From Haberlea rhodopensis (taxonomy: Eukaryota > Streptophyta > Magnoliopsida > Lamiales > Gesneriaceae), in contig CAJQUN010000506.1 of assembly GCA_907163345.1 (NCBI GenBank), forward strand, positions 62,001 to 126,000: a DNA stretch of 64,000 nt, given 5' to 3'. The position numbers and the translations under genes were made by a program. The notes under the pieces are model-generated. The model made no database searches. It was not told the origin of the DNA and worked only from the letters and a program-made list of their open reading frames with translations. Of this stretch, positions 47,036 to 59,399 are shown piece by piece; within the stretch, counting starts at the first letter, position 1; every line of letters starts with the position of its first letter.

Positions 47036-48524
47036 TGTTGGGATATGCCCTAAGACAAGTCATTAGATGATTGTTTAAGACATACAATGTTTATGGATTT
47101 ATGAATGGCAATTCATTATTATATATTATTCTTTTAACTGTGCATTGTGAATTAATATATATGTTAATGTCCTTAGAATAATATTGTATTATTCTTAAAG
47201 ATGTTCCTAGTCAAGTATTATCGTGAATGGGATAATGATAATACGTAGAGACTAGTATATGTTGATCGATGAATTGTTCATTGATATGAGATATCAAATC
47301 AACATATGGGTACATGTTAGAGAACGATGTAGTGAACAGACCCACCATGAGAATACAACATGGATAGTTATATGATCGTCATATGCAATTCTCATAGTGA
47401 TAATAATGTATGTAATCCTTACGACTTGTGATCATCAGAGATCCCAACATAAGGAGTTATGTATCTTGATATCGTCAAACGTTACCCGTAACAGGGTATA
47501 CTATAAAGGCGACTATTGGATACACTACGAATTATGTAGAGGGATGTTGACTGATCGAGATAGGATTTGTCCCTCCTATATAACAGGAGATGTGTTTGGC
47601 CCTTGATCAAGTGAGAACTAAAATGCATGGCCATGCTCGAATGAGTCGATATGAGATATCGAGCTTATTCGTTTATTCTAGTTCTACTTGGGGATCAAGA
47701 AATAGAGATTGAATATACGAGTATGACTATTCCATGACTCGTGTTCAATCTAAACACAAAGGACAAAGGGATTAAGTTACATGATTAATATTGTCACAAG
47801 TTCTAAAGGTTATGTCGAGTCATTGACATTCTCGTAATTTGGGTAGCATCGATGTGTTGCTAGATACCGCTCGATGCTTGCGACATAAAATGAGATTTTA
47901 TGTCACTGCCAACATTACGAGATCCTATCGGGTCGCACAAAAGATTAAATCGAGAAGGGAAATTAAATTCATGGGATGAATTAAATAATTAAGAGGAGTC
48001 TTAATTAATAATCATAAGGATTAATTAAATCATGGGCTTAAGCCCATGAAGCTTTAAGAAAGCCTTTAATTAATTATATTTAATATGATTGCAAGGTGAT
48101 TAATTGTAGGAAATTCATAACACTCAAAACCCTACACAAGCAAGAGCAAAACGGCCGCATGATCACAAGAGCTCTCGGCCTCCTTCAAAGTCGAGGGGTT
48201 CTTGGTGGTTTAATGGTTGTTTCGATTGTGAATCGAGTTTGTTTCGTGTATAGGATTAATAACAAGTCTAGCAACTTGTTATTAAACCATCCCTTCGTTC
48301 GATTCGATCGTGTGGATACCGTTGAGGCAAAACCATTCGTGTTTTGCTATTGACTCGGAGAAGGCGTAGGACGTGGTGCAGCTCCGTGGATTCGGCTTCA
48401 AACACGCTACAAGGGTAAGACACTTGTAATTCTCTAATCCGATATGAATCCCTATGTATAGATCGCTGGTTTGTAATCCCAAAATTTTATTCCGCTGCGT
48501 TGTATGCTCATGGGGTTACTTACA
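47036..48524 (+). repeat. 3' LTR of the copia
   Basis: 1489 bp, preceded by a short polypurine tract. Differences from the 5' LTR that I saw lie near 47331, 47355, 47480, 48153, 48160, 48193, 48211-48212 and 48467. Confidence 0.96.
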
Positions 48525-48622
48525 ATTATGAGGTAAGATGCCACAGGGTAAGATGCCCATATGGTAAGAGGCCATACGATGTTTATGATGTGGTAAGATG
48601 CCACAGGGTAAGATGCCCATTT
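48525..48622 (+). repeat. 60-bp tandem repeat (right part, after the copia)
   Basis: This continues the interrupted array: ATTATGAGGTAAGATGCCAC..., one full copy and one partial, ending at GATGCCCATTTGCATG. ATTAT at 48525-48529 duplicates 39844-39848. Confidence 0.95.
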
Positions 48623-49251
48623 GCATGAATATGAATCAGGGACAACAAAAAGAAGTTAACAAATAACCAACATGTTTACTTAACCAAGATTTCATGCATT
48701 TACTGTGATGTTTTTATGACGATAAGTAAAATTGTATATGCTCATGATGTGTTGTCCCTGTAGGTACGCTTTTGGACTGAAATGGGCTAAGGGTCTGGTT
48801 GAAGCTGTGAGCTACAAGGATACAAGATGCATATGATTCTGTTTATGTTTAGTATCTACTCTAGGAGTAGTATAAATCTAAAATGTTAGCATTCTTGTTT
48901 AGGAATGTATCCATTAAGTTACGAAGTTTTTATTTTGGCCTGTAATCTTATCAGCTCACGTAACAACCGGAACCCTAAAACCTTATAAATGCATGTTTAG
49001 TTCAATTTATATGTTATTAATCACTATCAAGGTGGGAAGACCCCACATTAGTGGTATCAGAGCAGTGGTTAGATAACCCGGGAATGAGTGAAGGGTAGCC
49101 TTAACAATAAGTTAGCTAGGTGCTTACTTTTAAACATGTTTTATATGTATGTTGCATATGAAGTAGAAGATGTTATACTAACATGTTTAATTATCTAACG
49201 ATGTACTTTATGAACTGCTTTTGGTATTGTTGTTAACCCTTGTGTTGCAGC

Positions 49252-50566
49252 ATGGCAGCAAACGCCGAAGTAGGTGATGCGATAAGCGTCAATGCAAGTG
49301 CTGGGCGTACGAATCCACTACCACCGCCAGCCTTAGGGGAAGAGCCCTCTGAACAGCAATTATTACCTGGGGAGTTGAGCTTGTCTCAGTTTTTTACATA
49401 CCGACCTCCGATGTTCGAAGGAACGGAAACCGGGGAAGTGGCCGAGGAGTGGCTAGAGAGGATAGAGCAGATATTAGTGGCAGCGCCTTGTGCAAAGACG
49501 ACATGGATCAGATTAGCAGAATTTCAGCTGGCTAAGAAGGCACTGATGCGGTGGAAAACCACAGTGATAGAGCAAGAGGCTCAGGGTCAGGTGATCAATT
49601 GGAAACTGTTCAGGACTCGGTTTCTGACCCGCTATTTCTCAGCTGCTGCGAGACAGGCTAAAGAGGATGAGCTTACCAACTTAATCCAAGGTACCATGCC
49701 TGTATCAGACTATGCTCTACATTACTGTTCTTTACTCCGTTATGTGCCCCACATTGCTGCGAACACCCAAGCTAAGATGAGGAATTTCATGAAAGGCTTG
49801 AGGCCTGAGCTGTATGACAGGGTCGTCACTTATGGCCCTGCCTGTTTTGACGATGCGCTTTCACGGGCTGAGCTAGCTGAACTGGGAGTTGGTGCATATT
49901 CTGATGCCGTGCCACCTCCAGTACCTCCTCAGAAAGCTACTTCCGATAATTTGAAGCCCAGGGGTGATCAATTTAAGCCAAGAGGGAATACATCGGCTTC
50001 GAGATTCAGTGGCAAGAGGCCCGAGAATCGTTGGAAGGGGAGCCGTAGGAATGATGCCCCATCCGGGAGAGGGCAGTCTCAGGGAGACAGATCTGGAAGG
50101 GTTCAGTGCACTCTTTGTGGGCAACCACATTTGGCAAAAGACTGCGTAGGATGCTATGTTTGTGGCGACATAGGCCACTTTGCTCGGCATTATCCCAACA
50201 GGGGAAGACAACAGAACTCTGCGGGGAGGCCTGCGGACAGAGCAGCATAGCACAGACCACCATTTTCACCGAGGCAGTATGGAGGTCAGCCCATGGGGCC
50301 ACCTCAGGGGCAGGTTTATGCTTTGACGAGGGAGCAGGCTACAGCGGCTCCGGAGGAAGTTATAGCGGGTACGTGCCTTTTATTTACGCACCCTGCTTTT
50401 ATATTGATAGACACAGGTGCGTCACACTCTTTTGTGTCGACGAGTTTTGTGGAAGGGCACCACATATGCACTTCTTCGTCGCCCAGGCCTCTTATGGTCT
50501 CGACCCCCGCTGGAAGAAGTATGATTACTGATCGGATTGTCTACGATGGTCTCATTTATTTTGAGG
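49252..50566 (+). pseudogene. Gypsy gag and start of protease (in-frame stop, then split)
   Basis: The ATG at 49252 (MAANAEVGDA) opens a gag with the retrotransposon-gag fold (FFTYRPPMFEGTETGEVAEEWLERIE, ...LFRTRFLTRYFSAAARQ, MRNFMKGLRPELYD). Two Cys-rich knuckles follow (CTLCGQPHLAKDC, CYVCGDIGHFARH). An in-frame TAG at 50248-50250 interrupts the frame, which then continues unchanged into the aspartic protease active site LIDTGASHSFVS (about 50405). The ORF runs into the Athila LTR at 50572; joined to 62402 the frame is preserved. The N-terminus shown by longer frames (from 49240) has no ATG. Confidence 0.9.
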
Positions 50567-50571
50567 ATAAT

Positions 50572-52021
50572 TGATAAGTGTATTTTATACACTTATATTT
50601 CTTCTTATTTTGCATGGTTTAGTGTTAGTTTTCGATCAGAATTACACTTTTGGTTTTGTTCTGTGTTGTTTTGCAGGAATCCAGGTAATTACATGTTTTG
50701 TGGACTAAAAGGGTGCAAATGGCGGAAAGAACGGATGAATTGAAGTCAAGAATCTACACTTTCAATCATGGCAACAGGCGTAACTACGCCCACTTTGAGG
50801 CGTAACTACGCCTAACCCACGGCAAAACATTATTTGGAGAATTTCTTGAGGCGTAACTACGCCTGTTTTGAGGCGTAACTACGCCTAAGCCACGGCATTT
50901 GAGATTTTGAAGAATTTTTATAGGCGTAATTACGCCACTTTGGAGGCGTCATTACGCCTGTCACGCGGGAAGCCACATTTTTTGACACATCGACAGGCGT
51001 AACTACGCCACTTCGGAGGCGTCATTACGCCTGATGAATTTTGGAAATTTTGGACTGCTTTCCTTAATTGAGGCATGGGACTTTTAAAGGTAGGAGGGGT
51101 TCATTCTGAGGATTATGCAGACTTAGACACACTTTTGGAGAGAAGGAGGCTAGGGTTGAAGAACGGAGAAAAATAACGACGACGGCTCGGAGCAAAAAGT
51201 AGAGAATTCATCACGAGACGACGGCGTTCATCGGAGATCGAAGAATAGCGTCCAATTCGTTTTGTATCTCTAAACTTTTAGCAATTTTTATGGGTTATTT
51301 AAACATGTCTATGTGTTTAAATACTTCTAGCATGAGCTAATTTTATTTTCTAGGAGACGATGTAGCTTGTTTTGAAACTACGCCTATTATGAATTGATTG
51401 AAGTTTATTTGGATTTCCGTATGCTTTATTTATGTTTTCCTGTTCTTAATGCTTTTAATCTAATGGCCATGGATTGAATGATGTTATATTCGTGATCTAT
51501 CACTCGGGAGAGGGAGTTGTGAATAGGAAAGAAGGAATTCGTATCGTGGTAGTTATATTGTTCGGAAGGCCTATAACTCCATAGAAGTCGTTAAAGGAAT
51601 TACTGCGCTTTTACAATTGTTTGATATTCGATCTTAGATGGGATATCAAGATCAATGTTAGATAATTACTTCTGCTTAACACTCGGGAGAGGGAGTAGAA
51701 ACAAGTAAGAATTCTCGGCTAGTAAAGTAGGAAATCCATAACATGGAAATCAAGGAATGATAAGTGTAGTGGATGAACAAGTGAAATCGTACTCCTAGAT
51801 TCGTCTCCAATTGATTTCTTTTCAACTCAGTATTTGATCATTGTTAGTTAATTAATTTTTATTATTCGCATAACACTCAACTATTCGATTTTCTAAATAA
51901 AACAAAGATTATTTTAATTCAGTACTTAGATTTAACTATTTAATCAATCTCTGTGGGTTCGATATCTTTTTATACTAAAACTTGACTACCGTGCGCTTGC
52001 GGTAAGGGATTTTTCGCAACA
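50572..52021 (+). repeat. 5' LTR of the Athila element, with AGGCGTAACTACGCCT palindromes
   Basis: 1450 bp. From 50776 to about 51030 it carries eight 15-16-bp palindromes of the type AGGCGTAACTACGCCT, AGGCGTAATTACGCC or AGGCGTCATTACGCCT, in four pairs spaced 60-80 bp apart. Confidence 0.95.
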
Positions 52022-52157
52022 AGTTTTTAGCGTCGTTGCCGGGGATTGATTTATTTAGTACAATCTGATACTGTACCAATTAATCTTGGTTTTAATTTAG
52101 AGCTTTTATTCATTTATTTTGGAGTGATTTTTGTCTTTTCTGAATTTTTTGCAGTGC

Positions 52158-55100
52158 ATGCGAAAGTACACTACTCCTGAATCGTTGCTGTTTGATCCTG
52201 AGATCGAGAGAACTGCAAGAAGACTGAGAAAAACGAGAAGGGAGGAATTGATGGCTGCAAATAGAGACAACAACGAACCACCTCCACAACAACTTGTTGA
52301 ACCTCAAAGGGCGATCAGAGATTATTTCAAACCAATGGTCAACAACAATTACTCTGGGATAGCTCGCCAGGCTATCAATGCCAACAACTTTGAACTTAAG
52401 CCGGCATTGATAAGTATGGTGCAACAGAATCAGTTTGGTGGGTCCCCTGTTGAAGACCCCAACTTGCATTTGAGGATATTTTTGGAGATAGCTGATACTG
52501 TGAAGATGAATGGTGTTCCAGAAGATACTGTGAGACTACGATTGTTCCCTTTCTCTCTTAGGGACCATGCAAAGAGTTGGCAACAATCTCTTCCATATAT
52601 TGGTATTAGCACATGGGCGGAAATGGCATCGAAATTTCTCTCGAAGTTCTTCCCACCAGCTAAGTCAGCTCAACTGAGAACTGAAATCAGTACGTTCAAA
52701 TTGATTCTGAACAACTATACGAGGCATGGGAGCGATTCAAGGATTTATTGAGGAGGTACCCACAACATAACTATGAAAGCTGGGTGCAGATTCAGTTATT
52801 TTACAATGGGTTGAATGGACCAACTAGGATCATTGTGGATGCTGCAGCAGGAGGAACATTATTTTCTAAGACTGCAGATGTTGCTTTTGAATTACTTGAG
52901 GAGATGTCAGCCAACAGCTTCCAGTGGCCCAGTGAGCGAGCCATGGCAAGGAAACCCATAGGTATGTATGGGGTTGATCATTTTAGTACTCTTACTGCAC
53001 AACTGTCTGCACTAACCACGCAGGTAGCAGCTCTGACCAAGCAAGGAGCACAACCTACTATTGAATCGGCCGCCGCTGCAGCTGGAATGGAGTTGTCAAG
53101 GGAAGCAGACCAAGAACAAGCTCAGTTCATAAACAATTGGTATCCCAACAACAATAACAACTACCGAAGCAATCCGTATCAACAAGGGTTCCGCAACAAT
53201 GATAAGCTCTCATATGCCAATAACAATAGTGCTCTGCATCCACCACCTGGATATGCTCCACAAAAGAATGAAGGTAAACCTTCACTTGAATATTTGGTGA
53301 GTAATTTTGTTCAAAGTTCGGCATTGAGGCTTGAGAAGAATGAGTCGAGGCTTGATACGATTGAGGGTCACATGAACAACATGGGTGCTACAATGAAGTC
53401 TCTTGAGGTGCAAATTGGGCAGCTTGCTAATGCCATGAACAACCAACAAAGAGGAACATTTCCTAGCAACACCGAAGTGAACCCAAGGGAGCAGTGCAAG
53501 GCCGTGTCATTGAGAAGTGGTAAGGAACTTGGGGATGTAGAACCAGCACATGTTGACGAGCCATCTGTTGAGGAGACTCAAATTCAGGTTGAAACCCCTA
53601 AGGAAGTTGAAAAGGAGAAGCAAGCCACACTACCGGAAAAGATTCCTATGTACAAGCCTACACTTCCATATCCTCAACGTTTCCGGAAAAAGGTTATAGA
53701 TGACCAGTTTACCAAATTCTTGGAGATTTTCAAGAAAATCCACATAAATATTCATTTTTCCAAGGCGTTGCAACAAATGCCTAATTATACAAAGTTTATG
53801 AAGGACATAATGGCACGAAAGAGGAAGCTTGAGGAATTTGAAACCGTGAATCTCACAGAAGAATGTAGTGCAATCCTCCAAAAGAAGCTACCACAAAAAT
53901 TGAAAGATCCAGGGAGTTTTACCATTCCTTGTATTATTGGTAGTTCTACATTTAATAAGGCGTTATGTGATTTAGGTGCAGGTATTAATTTAATGCCTTT
54001 ATCTGTTTTCAGGAGTTTAGGGCTTGGTGAAGTAAAGCCTACTACAATCACATTGCAATTGGCGGATAGGTCTCTCACATATCCTAGAGGGATAATTGAA
54101 GATGTGCTTGTGAAGGTGGACAAATTTATTTTCCCTGCAGATTTTGTGGTTCTAGACATGGAGGAAGATGGAGATGTTCCATTAATTTTGGGGAGACCAT
54201 TCTTGCAAACAGGCAGGGCACTTATCAATGTCCAAAGAGGAGAATTATCTTCGAGAGTTGGAGGCGAAGAAGTCATGTTCAATATATACAAGGCTCTCAA
54301 GGGACCTGACGAGGTAAGTACTTGCAAGTTTTTGGATGTTATTGACTCATGTGTGCATAACTTTGAAGTAGGAGCAATACCGGAGGATCCATTGGAGAAT
54401 TGCATGGTCAACTCTATTATAAAAGTGGATGCAACTGAACCTGATCTTGCTGAGCAAGTGGAAGCACTTAAGAGCTTGCCTAAGGAGAACAACACTGCTG
54501 GAAAAGCGGAAGATGTACGAGATACATCAATCAAAGAAGATACGAAGGCGAGCTCGGAATTGAAAGAACTACCGGCCCACCTTACTTATGCCTTCTTGGG
54601 TGAGAATTCGACATACCCGGTAATTATATCTTCATCTCTTTGTTCTTTAGAGAAGGATAAATTATTACGTGTATTGAGGACATTTAAATCTGCTTTGGGT
54701 TGGTCGATTTCTGATATCAAGGGGATTAGCCCGTCTTTGTGCATGCATAAAATACTTATGGAGGATTCCTTTGTTCCCTCCATTGATCATCAAAGGCGGT
54801 TAAATCCAGCAATGAAGGAGGTAGTAAAAGCAGAAGTGCTTAAATTGTTAAATGCTGGGATTATTTATGCTATTTCAGATAGTGCATGGGTTTCCCCAGT
54901 ACAGGTTGTGCCAAAGAAAGGAGGGATGACAGTGGTAAGAAATGAAAATAATGAGTAGATCTCAACTCGAACTGTGACGGGGTGGCGAGTTTGCATTGAC
55001 TATAGGAAACTCAACAAGGCCACAAGGAAGGACCACTTCCCTCTTCCATTTATTGATCAGATGCTCGACAGGTTAGCCGGTTATTGTTATTATTGTTTCT

Positions 55101-57436
55101 TAGATGGCTACTCAGGGTACAATCAAATTTCCATAGACCCCGAGGATCAAGAGAAGACAACGTTTACCTGTCCATATGGCACCTTTGCGTTTAGAAGAGT
55201 GCCTTTTGGTTTATGCAACGAACCTGCTACCTTTCAACGGTGCATGATGGCGATATTTTCAGATATGGTGGAGGAGATCCTTGAAGTCTTCATGGACGAC
55301 TTTTCGGTATTTGGTTCCTCTTTTGACCATTGTTTGCATAACCTATCTCTTGTGTTACAGCGCTGCCAAGAAAAGAACCTCGTGTTAAATTGGGAGAAAT
55401 GTCACTTTATGGTGCAAGAGGGTATTGTCCTTGGCCATAAGGTGTCATCTCAAGGACTTGAAGTGGATAGAGCAAAAGTGGTTGCAATTGAGAAGCTTCC
55501 ACCTCCGAACAATGAGAAGGCTATTAGGAGCTTCCTTGGACATACCGGGTTTTATCGCCGTTTTATTAAAGATTTTTCTAAAATAGCTAAGCCCTTGTGT
55601 AATTTGTTAGAAAAAGACTCACCTTTTGTCTTTGATGATTTGTGTTTGCAGGCATTTAACTGGCTAAAGAAAGCACTTATATCCGCACCGATTATCATAG
55701 TGCCGGATTGGAAGGAGCCATTTGTTTTAATGTGTGATGCCAGCGACTATGCTGTGGGAGCAGTATTGGGGCAAAAGAGAGACAAGATTTTTAGGGCGAT
55801 TTACTATGCAAGTAGAACTCTTGATGGAGCCCAACAGAATTACACGACCACCGAGAAAGAGATGCTAGCTGTGGTGTTTGCATTCGACAAGTTTAGAGCA
55901 TATCTGATCGGGACAAAGGTCATAGTTTACACAGATCATGCAGCGATTCGTTATCTTTTTGCCAAGAAGGATGTGAAACCCCGGTTGATTCGATGGATCT
56001 TGTTGCTACAAGAGTTTGATTTCGAGATCTTGGATAAAAAGGGCAGTGAAAATCAAGTAGAAGATCACTTATCTCGTTTGGAGTTGGAGGATCAAATGTA
56101 TCATGGAGTCATACAAGAGAACTTTCCTGATGAACATCTCTTTGAGGTATGTACTAAAACCCCGTGGTTTGCTGATTTTGCTAATTATTTGTCGTGTGGT
56201 ATATTGCCTCCAGACCTCACTTATCAGCAAAGGAAGAAGTTCTTTCATGATGTGAAGAATTATTACTGGGATGAACCGTATGTATTCAGACGCTGTGCAT
56301 ACCAAATTGTCAGGAGATGCGTAACTGAGGAGGAATCAAGAGAGATTCTTGAAAAGTGTCACTCCAGACCTTATGGAAGACATTTTGGAGCAGCAAGGAC
56401 GGCAGTAAAAGTGCTTCAATCGGGTTTCTATTGGCCAGAGCTACATCGAGACAGTTATACTTTGGTGAAGACTTGTGATCGTTGTCAGCGCATTGGTAAT
56501 ATTTCTAAACGCCATGAGATGCCGTTGACAAATATCTTGGAATTAGAAATTTTCGATGTATGGGGTATTGATTTCATGGGCCCCTTTCCACCATCTTGTG
56601 GGCAGTCATATATTTTGTTAGCAGTGGACTATGTTTCTAAGTGGGTTGAAGCGATTGCCACATCGACTAATGACGCTCATGTCGTGGTCAAGTTGTTGCA
56701 AAAGAACATATTTACACGGTTTGGTACTCCGAGATCGATTGTAAGTGATGAAGGGACCCACTTCTGTAACAAGATCTTCAGTGCTTTGATGACGAAATAC
56801 ACTGTGAGGCATAAGATTGCATTGGCTTATCATCCACAGACTAATGGCCAAGCCGAAATTTCTAACTGAGAAATTAAGCTAATTCTTGAAAAGACGGTCA
56901 GTATTAACCGAAAGGATTGGGCTCTGAAATTGGATGATGCATTATGGGCATACCGAACTGCATTCAAAACTCCCATAGGGATGTCCCCATATCGTCTAGT
57001 CTTTGGGAAAGCATGCCACTTACCGGTAGAGTTGGAACATCGGGCTTTCTGGGCCATAAAGAAGCTGAACTTTGATTTGAAGGCTGCTGGTGAGCAACGG
57101 TTGCTACAGCTCACTGAGATGGATGAGTTTCGTAATGCAGCGTACGAAAATGCTAAGATTTACAAGGAGCGAACGAAGAATTGGCATGACAAGCAAATCG
57201 TGAGAAGAGAGTTTATTCCTGGTCAGAAAGTGCTATTATATAACTCTCGTCTCCGACTATTTCCATGAAAGTTGAAGTCACGATGGTCTGGGACGTTCAT
57301 TATTGAGAAAGTGACCCCATATGGAGCAATTGAACTGAAATGCGATGACGGTCACACATTTCAAGCAAATGGGCAGCGTTTGAAGCATTATTTTGGGGAA
57401 GAAGTAAGAGACATGGACGAGGTTCATCTGAGCTAG
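52158..57436 (+). pseudogene. Athila gag-pro-RT-RNaseH-integrase, with stops and a frameshift
   Basis: The ATG at 52158 (MRKYTTPES) opens gag (FDPEIERTARR, LFPFSLRDHAKSW). A frameshift near 52720-52745 moves it to the next frame (RRYPQHNYESWVQIQLFYNGL). Protease is CDLGAGINLMPLS (about 53965). RT includes DYRKLNKATRKDHFPLPF, YCCFLDGYSGYNQ-like wording and FMDDFSVFG at the YxDD position (about 55300). RNase H starts at LMCDASDYAVGAVLGQ. Integrase has an HHCC zinc part (CHSRPYGRHFG...CDRCQ) and the DDE residues in GIDFMGPFP, SDEGTHFCN and NGQAEI. Stops: TAG at 54956-54958, TGA at 56867-56869 and TGA at 57266-57268. Downstream frames continue to VHLS at 57436. Confidence 0.94.
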
Positions 57437-58266
57437 CCTAAGTGAAGGAATGGAAGACAGTCGGGCTGAGGATTATAAACTAAGCGCTTTTTGGGAGGCA
57501 ACCCGAATCCTGTATCCTTGTTTTATTTTTATTTTATTAAAAAAAAAACGGCGTATTTACGCCTTTCAAGGCGTAAATACGCCTGAAAAATATTTTGCAA
57601 TTTTGAGATGCCGTAGCACAGGCGTAACTACGCCTCTTTGTGGCGTAATTACGCCTGTCAAATTTTCAGAAATTATTGAAATGTTGTAGCGTAGGCGTAA
57701 CTACGCCGCCTACCAGTTTTTTTAAAAAAATTTAAAAGCCGTAGGTGAGGCGTAATTACGCCTCTCAAGCGGCGTAATTACGCCTCGCGTATTTTAACTC
57801 TGAATCTGCGCATCATTTGTCAAAATTTCTCCTTCTCCTTCAACCCTAACTCACGCCTCTTCCCCTCAAGTTTTCAATTCCAATTTTTTCTCTTCAATCT
57901 CTCTTAATTAAGCTATCCAACCTCTAAAGTCCATATTTTTATCGATTAATTGCAGGTTTTTGGAGTCTATTGGTGCAAGGAAGCAAGTTTAAGGGGATGC
58001 AACAAAGTGGACTTGCTTAGCCAACCAAATCGAAATTTCTTCATCTTAAGGGTTGGTAAGTCTTAATCCTTCATGATTATTGAGATTGTGCAAGCAAATG
58101 TGGAAATATTGTGTGATATATAGATTGGAGTTGAGGTGAATGTGATTATTTTTTTTAGAAGTTGAATCGGGGTGAACATTTTTGTGCATTGTGGTATTGG
58201 AGTTGTTGTTGAGGGGGTGTATTAGCCAAATTGGGTTATTGTTGTGTTGGTTTTTTGGAATTATCT
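57437..58266 (+). repeat. Athila spacer with a second GGCGTAATTACGCC palindrome cluster
   Basis: There is no gene between integrase and the extra ORF. At 57550-57790 about seven palindromes of the same kind as in the LTR (GGCGTAAATACGCC, AGGCGTAACTACGCCT, GGCGTAATTACGCC) recur. 57800-58266 is a pyrimidine-rich then unique stretch that I cannot assign. Confidence 0.85.
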
Positions 58267-59399
58267 ATGGCACCCAACAAGAAACCAAATGGGAGCACAT
58301 CCAAAGGTAAAGGACCCGCCACTTCATCGGGGTCGTTTGACGCCCACAAATTCTGGAACGTGGATGCTGAGGCTAATTATAAGACAGAATTAGCTCGACC
58401 TTGGATAAGCGAGCGTTGGTTTGATTTAGCGGAGCCCCGACACCCCATCATCCAAAATGCAATAGCTCGTGGGTGGAGTGAATTTATAAAGGAGCCTAAT
58501 GATGCCGTGCAACCGGTCGTCCGGGAATTCTATGCCAACCTCTCCGTGCGCCATGAAGAGTTTAAGGTATTGGTTAGGGGACATATGGTAGCGTTTGACC
58601 GCCACACGATCAACACGCTTTTTGAGATACATGATGTGGATGGGGATGATTACACTACCTTTGTCAACGGAACCATCGACTATAATGAAGTAATTTTGAG
58701 GTTGTGTGGCCCCAATGCCCGCTGGAGGATGAATCAAGACAAATTCGTCAATTTTCAAGCCTCGGCACTGAAAGCCACCGAGAAGTTATGGTTTGCCTTC
58801 ATCAAGGCACGCCTTAAGCCGGCTCTGCATGCCACATATGTCACCAAGGACAGAGCTTTATTGCTATACGCTATTGTGACTGGGATGTCTATTGATTTAG
58901 GGCTTCTTCTCCAGTTTTTGATCGAGTTTGCTTGCAGGGGGCAACGACTTTGGGCTTCCCACACCCCATGCTTATTACTGATCTGTGCTACTATGCGGGG
59001 GTGCGATGGGGCCCTGAAGAAGAGCGATTGAAAATTCAAAAGTCGATAATGTTGACTAGACATGCTCGAAGGCGACGCCCCCCATCTTCTAGCCAGGCCG
59101 AGGCTTCCAGTGGGCCACAACCGGATGAATCTGAACCACTCCCGGACCTTCCCACTCTTGTTCACCGACTCACAGATTTGGAGCAAAGTGTAGCGGCTCA
59201 AGCTAACCAATGGGCTGATTTCTACCAAAGTCATGAGGCATACATGCAGCGCCAAAACACCTACATGAACTTTGTCGTGGATTTCACATCGGCCCTCGCT
59301 CAGGAGTTTCCTCATCGAGCGTTTCCACAGCCGCCGACTTTCCAGCCAGCACCTTTTCCACAACCGCCCCCCGACGATATGGATGACGATGACCACTGA
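58267..59399 (+). pseudogene. Athila extra ORF after pol (putative plant transposon protein domain)
   Basis: The ATG at 58267 (MAPNKKPNGST) opens an ORF with FDAHKFWNVDAEANY, EFYANLSVRHEEFKVLVRG and FDRHTINTLFEI. This layout belongs to a domain found in many plant gypsy elements in the position where Athila carries its env-like ORF. Its function is unknown. A one-base frameshift near 58938 links it to the second frame (ATTLGFPHPMLITDLCYYAGV), then a low-complexity Pro/Gln-rich tail ending DDMDDDDH at 59399. I see no signal peptide or clear membrane anchor, so I do not call it an envelope protein. Confidence 0.7.

Larger units (their letters stand above)
39849..48524 (+). mobile_element. Complete Ty1/copia retrotransposon, apparently intact
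   Basis: Both LTRs are 1489 bp (39849-41337 and 47036-48524), start TGTTGGGATATGCC and end GGGGTTACTTACA. By eye they differ at about nine positions. The 5-bp target duplication is ATTAT (39844-39848 and 48525-48529). The primer site TGGTATCAGAGC is at 41339-41350, and the polypurine tract CAAGTGGGAGA lies just before the 3' LTR. One uninterrupted polyprotein ORF is present. It is inserted in the 60-bp tandem array of the gypsy LTR. It is one of the younger insertions in the window and could be autonomous. Confidence 0.96.
38269..49047 (+). repeat. 5' LTR of the chromovirus gypsy (interrupted)
   Basis: It starts TGTAATACCCCTGAAATG and ends ACCCCACA before TTAG and the primer site. The 5-bp flank on the left is CTTAA; its partner is outside the window. 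It contains a palindrome cluster (39162-39380), a conserved GGTACGTAAGAGACGTACG word near 39535, and a 60-bp tandem repeat that hosts the copia insertion. Confidence 0.75.

Noticed and set aside
58267..59399. Envelope gene in the Athila element
   Set aside because: The position fits, but there is no signal peptide, cleavage site or clear transmembrane anchor, and the sequence fits the plant transposon-protein domain instead.
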